Source: Cephalotus follicularis
Lineage: Eukaryota; Streptophyta; Magnoliopsida; Oxalidales; Cephalotaceae
Direction of reading: 5' to 3'
Length of the DNA stretch: 64,000 bases
Assembly (NCBI GenBank): GCA_001972305.1
Contig: BDDD01001964.1
Coordinates: forward strand, 76,954 to 140,953
Within the stretch, counting starts at the first letter, position 1. Every line of letters starts with the position of its first letter. The notes beneath the pieces were generated by a model. The model did no database searches. It was given only the letters and a program-made list of their open reading frames with translations, and was not told the origin of the DNA. The position numbers and the translations under genes were made by a program. Shown in pieces: positions 56,082 through 64,000 of the stretch.

Positions 56082-56681
56082 GTCAAGGAAAACATACAAA
56101 GACGCTAAGGAAACAAATTCCCGTTAGAAAGCTCTCACTATACTGGAATTGGAAACTGAAGGAGTTATCAAAAAACATCATGAAATCAAAAAATCAAAGA
56201 AAAGATGTCCCACTCACAGTTCTTGGCTGCGTTCTTACTGGCTTCCTCTGACGAGAACTTCTCCTCTTTCTCCTCGTCTATTACTGCGCCTGGCCGCTTC
56301 TCCTCTAAGCTTGGAAAGCTTCAAACTGTTGTTCTCCTCCCGCTCGTCAAGGACAAGGAAGAAGAAGAAGAAGAAGAACTAGAGCTCTCTCTTTCACTCT
56401 AACCTACCGAAGCTAAGGGAAAGACAACACCAAAAGAAAATATCTCCTTGCTAATCTCCACAAAAGTCATCATTTTGCCTAGGGATTTGGAAACTTCCTC
56501 AACAAGCTTTGCTATTAAGTCCTCCAACTTCTACTAATCACACTTTACACTTGGGCCTAATAATACAATCAACACTTAACTTTCCTCTCTTACTCAAATA
56601 AGTCCAAAGCCCATAAAAACAAAAATTATACACCATAGAAAAAGTTTTCTTAAACTCCAAAAACAGCTACGGGGCGTTACA

Positions 56682-57368
56682 TTTTTCATGCTCGTCTTGA
56701 CTCTTTGAATACACCAGTATATCGTCAATGAAAACTATTACGAATTGGTCCAAAAAATCGCTGAATATCCTATTCATCAAGTCCATAAATACAGCAGGAG
56801 CATTCATTAATCCAAATGACATTACCAAAAACTCATAATGTCCGTATCTTGTTCTAAAAGCAGTTTTCGGTATATCATCTTTCTTAACTTTCACTTGATG
56901 ATAACCTGATCGAAGATCAATCTTTGAGAAGTATCGAGCATTCTGGAGCTGATCAAATAGATCGTCGATCCTTGGCAGTGGGTATTTATTCTTAATAGTA
57001 ACTCGATTCAGTTCTCGATAATCTATGCAGAGTCTCATTGTGTCATCTTTCTTCTTTACAAACAACACCGGTGCACCCCATGGTGATACACTCGGTCGGA
57101 TAAATCCCTTATCCAGAAGCTCTTGCAACTAACTCTTCAATTCTTTCAACTCAGCTGGTACCATACGATAGGGACTCTTCGAAATTGGAGCCATTCCCGG
57201 TACCAAGTCAATTGCAAATTCTACTTCTCGATCCGGTGGTATACCGGGTAGATCTTCAGGAAATACATCCATAAATTCTTTCACAATATGAACATCTTCT
57301 ATCCTCATCTTCTCTTCCTTGGTGTCCATTACATATGCAAGATAACATTCACAGCCGCTTCTCAACAA
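56682..57368 (-). pseudogene. Gypsy F reverse transcriptase, N-terminal half
   Basis: Minus frames 57368-57129 and 57128-56682, separated by one TAG (Gln expected). Blocks: VFPEDLPGIPPDREVEFAIDLVPG, then [60 protein letters not shown] and [14 protein letters not shown] with both catalytic aspartates. The frame runs into LTR sequence after QDEHEK, so the thumb, RNase H and integrase are gone. Confidence 0.92.
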
Positions 57369-57422
57369 TCGTTTAGCTTGAATTGTTGATTTGAAGCTTA
57401 GAGGTTTACTAACTCCCGTACT

Positions 57423-57818
57423 TCAGAAAACAAACTCGGGTTGGTCATGTGTAGCAAACCTAACCTCTTTCTTGAAACAGTCAACACTAACATGATTCGT
57501 CGAAAGCCAATCCATGCGTAGTATGACATCAAAATTTAGGGTTGCTAGATGTACTAGGCCTACTACCATGTTCCTACCACAAAGCTTTAACTCACATGAC
57601 CTATGCACCTTATCAGCTATCAAGGTGTTACCACTGGGTGTTTCAACAGCTAAACTTATATCCAAATTTTGTGATGGGGCACTTAAATAACGTATGAAAG
57701 ATAAGGACACAAATGAATGCGTCGCTCCCGTATCAAACAATATATAAGCAGTTTTAGAGCATACGGGAAAAGTACCTATCACCACACCATTAGGATCTTC
57801 CACACCTTCAACTGTCAT
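57423..57818 (-). pseudogene. Gypsy F protease
   Basis: One intact 131-codon frame: AYILFDTGATHSFVS with the catalytic D-T-G, then VETPSGNTLIADKVHRSCEL and the FDVILRMDWLSTNHVSVDCFKKEVRF block (usually LGMDWL). The stop at 57423 separates it from the RT frame, in which the linker continues. Confidence 0.88.
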
Positions 57819-57879
57819 GGCGTGTGTTCTAGCCGGTGCTCGAGATTGCTAAGTTCCACTCTCTCTTTGTCATCCCATT

Positions 57880-58745
57880 CTCAATCGCGTACACTGATTT
57901 GACATATGACCTTCTTGACCGCAATTATAACATTTGATGGGTCATTGATTCTGGGTTTGTACTTGTCCTTGCTTGCATTCTCTTGCTTGATGTCCCGGTT
58001 TTCTACACTTATAACAAATTCCCTTTCCTAGCAGGCATTCCCCACGCTGACTCTTTCCGCACTACTGACAGGGTTTATGGTCTCGTCCCCCATCAGATCT
58101 TCCATTATTGTTTTTATTATTAGAGGATTCATCAGCCTTCCTCTTTCCTTGTCCTTGATCTGCTCGTTATTGTTGATATTTTTTATTATCGACTTCTATT
58201 CTCAGCGCGCACCTCAAAACTGCTTCATAGGTTCACAGGTCTTGCGCTATCAATAATCTTCGGATATGAGGTCTTAAACCCTGGCAAAACCTGTTTGCCC
58301 TTCTCTCTTCCATCTACACCATGTGAGCCACGTATCGAGACAGCCTCGCAAAATTGGCCTCGTATTGTGCTACGGTTTCCAATTCACCTTGCTCCAATCG
58401 GAGAAAATCTTCTTCCATCTTGTCCTTCATTGTTTGAGGAAAATATTTATCCATAAATATTTCCTTAAAAGATTCCCACGTCATTGCTTCTATCTCCCGA
58501 CGTGTTCTTGTGCTCTCGATCATGTTCCACCATTGATCTGTTTCTCCTTCTAACTTGTAGATCAAAAATTCTACTTTCTGACGATCAATGTAGCTTAACG
58601 CTCTGGAAATCTTTTCAAGTCCTTGGATCTACGCTTATGCTTCCAACGGATCTACTATTCTTGAAAACGCCTTCGGATTCTGTCTCGCGAACTACTCAAA
58701 GGTTGGCGTTGTCGGTAAAAGCGCTTGATGGTTATTACCATTATT
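57880..58745 (-). pseudogene. Gypsy F gag, C-terminal part with zinc knuckles
   Basis: Capsid: FLIYKLEGETDQWWNMIESTR, then WESFKEIFMDKYFPQTMKDKMEEDFLRLEQGELETVAQYEANFARLSRY (58565-58314). Stops or shifts follow. Near 57900-58030 there are two CCHC knuckles, CYKCRKPGHQARECKQG and CYNCGQEGHMSNQCTR, with a stop between them. A degraded third cysteine cluster lies just upstream. Confidence 0.88.
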
Positions 58746-59280
58746 GAAATAAAACACTCTTGCAATATACAAGAGGGGGGGTGAATTGAATATTGAAGTA
58801 AATATGGAAATTTAAAAACTTTAAATGTAAAGAGACAAGGAAAGAAAAACTTCTCCGAAATTTAGAGTGGTTCGGCTAACTCTTGCCTACGTCCACTTTT
58901 CCCAAGGGAGCTCCTTGAGTTTCCACTATCTCGATTTTATTAAGGCAGCAAATCGTTACACCTCACAAATTCGTGATTGACCTCAATCACAAGACTTTGA
59001 CCTCAAAGCCTTAGAGGATTCTCCTCTTTTACAAGTAAAATGAAAGTGTTTACAAGAACCTCTTAAATAGGTTGATGTGAATAATGCAGCTCACAAAATG
59101 AAACACTCAGACAATCTCAAAGAATAAAGCTTAGTAGCTTTGTAGAACAATATAGAACACTTTGAGCTTTTTTTCACACAAGTATGCTTGAATTTTATCT
59201 CTCTTTTGATGTTGTGTAAATCTTGTTGAATTGATGTAGTTCAGTGTGTTTCAGTATCTTCTTCTGAGGTTTCATGCTTC

Positions 59281-59290
59281 CTTTTATAGG
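59281..59290 (-). promoter_or_regulatory. TATA box of SIRE-type solo LTR
   Basis: Minus strand CCTATAAAAG, the strongest TATA box in the window. The CG-motif cluster begins about 100 bp upstream of it. Confidence 0.65.
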
Positions 59291-59384
59291 CTGAAAAGAT
59301 TTGTAGCCGTTGCATAATTTGTGGAAGCTTTTGATATAATAATGTGTAGTTGCAATCTTTGAATTTTGTCTCTGCTGGTATAAA

Positions 59385-60080
59385 GACGTCGACTTCTTTG
59401 TAAAAGGCGTCGATGTCTTTTCAGTTGATAGCCGTTGGAAGTGCTTGAATTAGCCGTTCCAGGTTTCCCGGGTCTTGTTCACTTAAAAAGACGTCGACTT
59501 CTTTCTGAAGGCGTCGATGTCTTTTCTGGGAAATCTCCAGGATATGAATCTTTGAACATCACATTGACTTCTTCTCTTGGAGTCGATGCATTTTCTGGGA
59601 ATTGCAGGTACCTCTTGAAAGGCGTCGATGTTTGTAGAAAGGCGTCGATGTCTTTTGAAATGTCGTCGATGTCTTTCATGTAAGGATCGATGTTTTTCAA
59701 TGCGTCGACTTCTTTTTAAAGGCGTCGATGTCTTTTCTGGGAAATCTCCAGGATATGAATCTTTGAACATCACATCGACTTCTTCTCTTGGAGTCGATGC
59801 ATTTTCTGGGAATTGCAGGTACCTCTGGAAAGGCGTCGATGTTTGTAGAAAGGCGTCGATGTCTTTTGAAATGTCGTCGATGTCTTTCATGTAGGGATCG
59901 ATGTTTTTCAATTGCAATTATATACAATGTCTTTAGATAAAAACGTCGATGTTATTTCTGGAAGGACGATGTTTTCATCAGAATTTGTTCTTGCACTAAA
60001 GACGTCGATGTCTTTTGGAAGGGATCGACTTCTTTCGTACGGACGTCGATGTTATTCCTTGAAAGTCGATGTCTTCTTCT
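59385..60080 (-). repeat. GACGTCGAYKTC motif cluster in SIRE-type solo LTR
   Basis: At least 25 copies, the densest cluster in the window: AAAGACGTCGACTTCTTT (59489), AAGGCGTCGATGTCTTTT (several), GTCGTCGATGTCTTTC, TGCGTCGACTTCTTT, AAGGGATCGACTTCTTTC, GGACGTCGATGTTATT and AAAGACGTCGATGTCTTT (60000). Most lie within AAAG...CTTT flanks, giving dyad symmetry of up to 18 bp. Confidence 0.82.
59492..59913 (-). repeat. 211-bp tandem duplication within the motif cluster
   Basis: Unit 1 59492-59702 and unit 2 59703-59913, differing at a handful of sites (for example CACATTGACTTC against CACATCGACTTC, and GTAAGGATCG against GTAGGGATCG). It doubled the motif number in this LTR. Confidence 0.88.
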
Positions 60081-60197
60081 GCAGATGGTATATTGCTTTG
60101 ATTTTGAACTTGTAATTTCTTGCACATCAAGTAAACTAGTTAAATGCAAATATGTTATCATCAAAATAAGGATTGAGACTAAATCGTCAACAATTAT

Positions 60198-60312
60198 TAT
60201 TGGCAATAACTTGAGCCAATCGATTCAAAACCGCATTTAAAGAATCATTTCTTCCGTCGTCTTGTGCATTGCCATTTCTCCTTTGACCATGATTTCTTCT
60301 TACGTTAGCCAT
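60198..60312 (-). pseudogene. Gypsy F gag, N-terminal part
   Basis: ATG at 60312 (minus) opens MANVRRNHGQRRNGNAQDDGRNDSLNAVLNRLAQVIA, a basic Asn/Arg-rich start with a leucine-patterned helix, then the frame enters the solo LTR at 60197. It continues at 58745 on the other side. The start is chosen because it is the first ATG upstream of the capsid frame. Confidence 0.75.
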
Positions 60313-60501
60313 CTAGTTAGCATTTACAAGTTAGTACTCAACCTTAGTCATTTCTATTCATTGTTAGACAAAAGAAAACAGAATTCTAATACTTAAGATC
60401 TTTTCACAGAACTAACAATTTATTTATTGTACATTTCCTTCATACATATTTCACATTTCTACATTTCTACATATTATACACAAAGCCTTTTTATTACTAC
60501 T

Positions 60502-60891
60502 CTAGTCTTCATCACTAGATGCATCGTTATCTAGTAACTCCTCTCGTATGTGCCTTATCATCATCAACAAGTTTTCTCTAACTCCTCTCATGACTATTCC
60601 ATTAATCCCCCAAATATATCTTAAAAGGACTTTCAAACTTGATTTAGTTTCTCTAAGAATCTCGCTCTTTCTTTCTATTTCCTGGTTATATTCTTCCTCC
60701 ATTTGATCCATGTGAGTGTAAAATTCCTCTCGATTATTTTCTATCATTTGTCTCAAATTTTCTTTTTCTTCACGTAGCTTCTGGTTCTTAGCAATTAAAA
60801 CTTGTATTTGCCATTCTACTGGTTCGGATGATCCGCAACGAGAAGATTGCGTGCTAGCCTTTGAGTTATAAGATTCACTTGTCGTTGACAT
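60502..60891 (-). CDS. Extra ORF between PBS and gag: acidic coiled-coil protein
   Basis: An uninterrupted 129-codon ORF on the minus strand, 60 bp after the primer-binding site and 190 bp before gag. The N-terminus is Ser/Thr-rich (about residues 1-25). The centre (about 28-85) is charged and heptad-like, with AKNQKLREEKENLRQMIENNREEF and MEEEYNQEIERKSEILRE, consistent with a coiled coil. The C-terminus is LRYIWGINGIVMRGVRENLLMMIRHIREELL and an acidic DNDASSDED tail. I do not recognise the family. No signal peptide or membrane segment is apparent. It is the only full ORF of this element without a stop. Some plant gypsy lineages (for example Tat/Ogre) have an ORF before gag, but I cannot say that this is related. 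Confidence 0.6.
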   Translation of the reverse strand: MSTTSESYNSKASTQSSRCGSSEPVEWQIQVLIAKNQKLREEKENLRQMIENNREEFYTHMDQMEEEYNQEIERKSEILRETKSSLKVLLRYIWGINGIVMRGVRENLLMMIRHIREELLDNDASSDED

Positions 60892-60950
60892 CTAAACAAT
60901 CAGGTTAGCAGATACACAATTTACATCCTCAAATATAACAATAAATCAAC

Positions 60951-60962
60951 TCTCTGATACCA
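60951..60962 (-). other. Gypsy F primer-binding site
   Basis: Minus strand TGGTATCAGAGA, 4 bp after the LTR end; it matches the initiator-Met PBS consensus except for the last base. Confidence 0.85.
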
Positions 60963-62160
60963 AAACTGTAACGCCCGTTATCCGAGTTCACTTTATGCTC
61001 AAAGCAAGCTACAAGGATTCAGTGCATTACGTAGGGGTGAAACCATTAATCCTTTAATAATCTTACTAATTGCTAATATTCATCAAGCTTCTTATAATTT
61101 CAATTGTAACTTACAAAATTTCGATACTAAACTTTAAAATGTCATACTCTCATTGAAATCATCATAAACCATAACGATCATAGTCAACATTATCATGATA
61201 CATTTAACAGCGGAAAACATTAACTTATTACATCAAAAGCAGTTTATACAAAACATTAATGTATAACATAATTCATTTTCAAAAACTTCATTTATGAGCT
61301 CCCACTAAAGCTCGAAATCTCTTCGTTCATCCATTCCCTGAAAAATTTTATTTAAAAACAAAACATTGAAAGGAATGAGCTTAAATAGACCAGTAAGGGT
61401 TTCAAAATAAACATTTCATCACATTCATTCTTTTCTGTTCATATCTCATGAAACAAAACATTTCATTTCTCTTTCTGATCATATCTCATGAATCAGAACA
61501 TTTCATAAATAACTGAGTGGTTGTATAAACTTAAATAACTCAATTGAAACATTTTGCTTCATCGGGGAATTGTGCACTCCCTGATTACTATCCTTACATC
61601 ACATGCATGTCCGTGAGCACTATCCGCTCATTTAATCCTTCTCGGATTAATCCCCCTTGGATCGCAATTCAAGAGTTGTTCATCTCAGTTTATTATCTTT
61701 TCATAAAATCATTTCTTAATACTTTGAGTGATCAGCTCAAGATATTCATAAAAATAGATTCGTACAACATTTGTAAAACTGAATTTACGTAAAGCAATAT
61801 AAAAAATATATAATTATAGTAGATATTTTAGCGATTTTAGAATGATAAAATTCATAATTTCATTGAGAATAACAGCAGAACATGAGCAACAATTTTAAAC
61901 ATAGAATTTCATCAAGAAATTGGCAGAAATTCGAAATACATAAAACATAACAATCTGCTGTAAAATTTCCAGAAATAACATAAAATACTTTGGCATAAAA
62001 GTTAGAATTTTCCTTACTAACATAAATTACTTTGGAAAAGTGAGTAGAAATCCTTACCTTGCTTTAATCTCCTTCTCTCTTTCTCTACACTCTCATTCTC
62101 TCCTTCTCTCAGTAAATTCAGCAGAATTACTATTGCTCTCTCAAACGTTCCATTTACCTG

Positions 62161-62169
62161 TATTTATAG
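62161..62169 (-). promoter_or_regulatory. TATA box of Gypsy F LTR
   Basis: CTATAAATA on the minus strand, followed by a GA-rich start region at 62050-62130. Transcription would run leftward through R-U5 and the PBS. Confidence 0.6.
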
Positions 62170-62399
62170 GAGATTTAACACAGGCTTTTTTTTTTACTCT
62201 CGTGCGTCAGCATGTTACGTCTTCCACGTTATACCGCCCACGTTCTTAAATTCTCTTCCTCCAGAATAACGACAATTGTCCTCTTGTATGTTAAAATAAT
62301 GGCATTCAGGTAAAATATCTTAAAGCCTTCATCCGTTGCTTGACATCTGTCCATTATTATTGTCATTAATTCACTAAACGACAAACAAAACAAGATAAG

Positions 62400-62710
62400 C
62401 GTCGGCGCTTCCAAGGTTTGTTGTTTAAAGAGCGTCGACGCTTTAACCTCAATGAGCTACCGCTTTCCACTAAGCGTCACCGGTTCAATGCATTTAACAA
62501 AGAAAATGAGGCTTAAACCGTCGAAGGAAAAGGAAATAAGCGTCATTGGTTTAATGGATAAGCGTCGCCGCTTTTCCTCTACGCTTTAACAAACCATCGA
62601 CGCTTAAGCTAATAAGTTTGGTGTGTTTTGGGGTGCAAAATCAGTCGACGCTTTGTGTACACTGAAGACTGACCGTCGACGCTTTAAAATTAGATAGTCG
62701 ATGCTTTCAA
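62400..62710 (-). repeat. GCGTCGACGC motif cluster in Gypsy F LTR (U3)
   Basis: GCGTCGGCGCTT, AGCGTCGACGCTTTAA (62431), AAGCGTCACCGG, AAGCGTCATTGG, AAGCGTCGCCGCTT, CATCGACGCTTAA, AGTCGACGCTTT, CCGTCGACGCTTTAA and AGTCGATGCTTT. It lies 230-550 bp upstream of the TATA box. Confidence 0.78.
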
Positions 62711-62809
62711 CGCTACAAGACGCAAAACATACACACAACACACCATACGACACCTAGAACAACCATATTTACATAAACAATAACTTCAACAAAATTTCCA
62801 GTCATTACA

Positions 62810-63404
62810 TCCATACATAAGCGTACTATGTCCAACTAATGCCTGTATACACTTCAATGACTATGTATTTAAGCACAATCAAAACACAGCACCCTATGCA
62901 CAAGACATCCAGTGACGGCTCATGTCCAAGGACCACATGCATTGCTGTGAAATTAGAATTCTGTCTGACATGTAAGTAAAACTCCATATATATATATTCT
63001 ATCAACAGTCACCTTCAGTGAACTCGTTAAGCAACCAATGAGCACCCACGTAGTTGTCATAGCATCATACATGCGAGTGAGTGTGAGATCAATCACCCTC
63101 TGCTTACCGATCTGATAGTACGTGATGGTTTATCCGGATTGATCATGTCCTAAGTGTCAATCCTATAACCAGGAATATTCGAAATAAAGTATGCCGAGAT
63201 TCCAACTCTCACATCATGATCTCATCATGAACTTGGTTCTCTAACTTCATTCCAATACATTCATTTATTATTAATCATATATTAAAGAAATGAACTCATA
63301 ACCATTGATAAAACATAAACATCTTTATTGAATTTATAAATCGTTTTATACAAGATAGAGTAAATACAAGCTCGATACTGGCTTACATGACTTTATCTCT
63401 AACA
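62810..63404 (-). mobile_element. 3' LTR of a minus-strand Copia1-family element, first part
   Basis: On the minus strand it starts TGTTAGAGATAAAG at 63404 and runs to 62810, where Gypsy F entered. The reverse complement matches Copia1 LTR segments 1491-2014 and 15304-15700 (for example 62880-62950 against 15590-15650). The remainder would lie beyond Gypsy F and is not in the window. Confidence 0.88.
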
Positions 63405-63416
63405 ATCTCCCACTAA
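63405..63416 (-). other. Polypurine tract, minus-strand Copia1-family element
   Basis: Minus strand TTAGTGGGAGAT directly before TGTTAGAG, as in Copia1 (4970-4978). Confidence 0.8.
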
Positions 63417-63429
63417 GGACTAAAGCCAG

Positions 63430-64000
63430 TTGTCATAGTGTCTCACACCCATAGCATCAAGGTGTTGCTCAAAGACCGCCCTCGGTGATGCTTTAGTAAG
63501 CGGATCTGCAGTGTTGTCTTCTCATGGAACTCGTTCCACTTTTATATCTCCACGACCAACGATCTCACGTATAAGGTGAAAGCACCTGAGAATGTGTTTA
63601 GATTTTGAATGTGACCTTGGTTCCTTGTCCTGCGCTATCGCTCCATTGTTGTCACAGTATAAAGATACCAGATCATCAATGCCAGGAACTACACCCAAAT
63701 CTTCGATGAACTTCTTCATCCATACACCTTCTTTGGCAGCTTCTGTGACTGAATTCACAGTGGTAAACTGTTTAGAACTCTTCCAACTCACTGCTTCACC
63801 ATTCATGGTGAATACAAACCCCGAAGTTGATTTTGAATCATCCACATCTGTTTGAAAATTAGAGTCAGTATAACCTTCAATCTTCAAACCTTTTTCTCCA
63901 TACATTAAGAATAAATCCTTAGTCCTGTTAAGGTACTTGAGGATATCTTTGACAGCCTTTTAGTGTTGCTCACCTGGATCTGACTGATATCTGCTTGTAA
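63430..64000 (-). pseudogene. RNase H of a minus-strand Copia1-family element, partial
   Basis: Minus frame 63905-63522: GYTDSNFQTDVDDSKSTSGFVFTMNGEAVSWKSSKQ, then NSVTEAAKEGVWMKKFIEDLGVVPG and YCDNNGAIAQDKEPRSHSKSKHILRCFHLIREIV. About seven residues (the EYIAASE region, with a catalytic acidic residue) are missing between TEA and AKEGVW. It extends off the right edge toward RT; a stop lies before the final KVERVP...ADPLTKA segment. Very similar to Copia1 at 4620-4800. Confidence 0.9.

Larger units (their letters stand above)
54505..56681 (-). mobile_element. Family-A LTR, truncated (minus)
   Basis: On the minus strand it starts TGTAACGCCCCGTAGC at 56681, like solo LTR A (TGTAATACCCCGTACC). 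It aligns with 30510-32650; the last ~490 bp are missing where it meets Gypsy E at 54505. At its start it abuts Gypsy F RT at 56682, so it inserted in, or recombined with, that element. It has no CG-motif cluster. Confidence 0.82.
58746..60192 (-). mobile_element. SIRE-type copia solo LTR inside Gypsy F gag
   Basis: On the minus strand it starts TGTTGACGATTTAG (60192), carries AATTCACCCCCCCTCTTGTA near its end and finishes TTTTATTTCA (58746); 1447 bp. Perfect TSD ATTAT at 58741-58745 and 60193-60197. The gag frame of Gypsy F is in register on the two sides once one TSD copy is discounted, which confirms the boundaries. ORFs inside it (59435-60206, both strands) are products of repeat structure. 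Confidence 0.92.
56682..62809 (-). mobile_element. Gypsy F: minus-strand gypsy element, 5' part only
   Basis: 5' LTR 60967-62809, PBS 60951-60962, an extra ORF (60502-60891), gag (about 57880-60312, interrupted by a solo LTR at 58746-60192), protease (57423-57818) and RT up to 56682, where the family-A LTR cuts it. The right end lies in a copia LTR of the Copia1 family; TCCAT at 62810-62814 is the expected TSD. Integrase and 3' LTR are absent. Confidence 0.88.
60967..62809 (-). mobile_element. Gypsy F 5' LTR
   Basis: On the minus strand it starts TGTAATGACTGG (62809) and ends GATAACGGGCGTTACA (60967), 1843 bp. TATA box at 62161-62169; CG-motif cluster upstream of it (62400-62710). Imperfect repeats of about 40 bp (CATATCTCATGAA...CAAAACATTTCAT) at 61420-61510. 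The ORFs in it are not supported. Confidence 0.85.

Noticed and set aside
56149..56402. ORFs ending in poly-Lys or poly-Glu runs
   Set aside because: They derive from a GAA microsatellite-like run in the truncated family-A LTR; a similar run occurs at 32320-32345 in solo LTR A.
59435..60206. Overlapping repetitive ORFs on both strands (RHRRHFKRHRR and GVDVFSG-type repeats)
   Set aside because: They are translations of the CGTCGATG motif array and the 211-bp duplication; both strands are open because the motif is palindromic. No protein family fits.

Overview
The window is a nest of plant LTR retrotransposons with almost no host gene content. It fits the nuclear genome of a flowering plant, in repeat-rich, probably heterochromatic DNA. 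The coding remnants are Ty1/copia pol (PR-INT-RT-RNase H order), SIRE/Maximus-type copia pieces, and Ty3/gypsy pol ending in a Tekay/Del-like chromodomain. The only possible host-derived coding piece is a short plant-mobile-domain-like exon (17093-17566). I see no tRNA, rRNA, CRISPR, bacterial or organellar genes. The species cannot be named from sequence alone.

Layout, left to right. (1) 1-17092: a minus-strand copia LTR (613-1490 plus 16871-17092). It is split by a plus-strand copia (Copia1, 1491-16865, TSD ATCCA), which is itself split in its 3' LTR by a 10.1-kb chromovirus (Gypsy B, 5171-15298, TSD GATCA). (2) 17093-20732: a PMD-like exon fragment, a 256-bp MULE-type MITE with a perfect 10-bp TSD, and diffuse minus-strand copia LTR-like sequence. 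(3) 20733-35213: Copia2 (plus), carrying three gypsy solo LTRs (C, D, A) in its LTR, its leader and its gag start. (4) 35214-41982: Copia3, inserted in the RT of Copia2, carrying a SIRE-type solo LTR and a 2.9-kb gypsy solo LTR (G). (5) 41983-44856: the 3' half of a minus-strand SIRE-type element with an extra ORF. (6) 44850-54505: minus-strand Gypsy E with both outer ends cut off. (7) 54505-56681: truncated family-A LTR. (8) 56682-62809: minus-strand Gypsy F, with an extra coiled-coil ORF upstream of gag and a SIRE-type solo LTR inside gag. (9) 62810-64000: minus-strand copia of the Copia1 family.

The elements are mostly dead: stop codons, frameshifts, deletions and lost catalytic residues are common. 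The main exception is the 129-codon ORF ahead of gag in Gypsy F, which is uninterrupted.

The most unusual signal is a CpG-rich palindromic core, CGTCGACG with decayed forms such as CGTCAACG, CGTTAACG and CATCGATG. It occurs in dense clusters in the LTRs of at least five gypsy families and three SIRE-type copia LTRs, and once in a Copia3 leader. It is absent from other LTRs of similar size here (families A and G). In several LTRs the cluster lies just upstream of the TATA box. This looks like a shared or convergent LTR regulatory module and is the best candidate for something not yet described.
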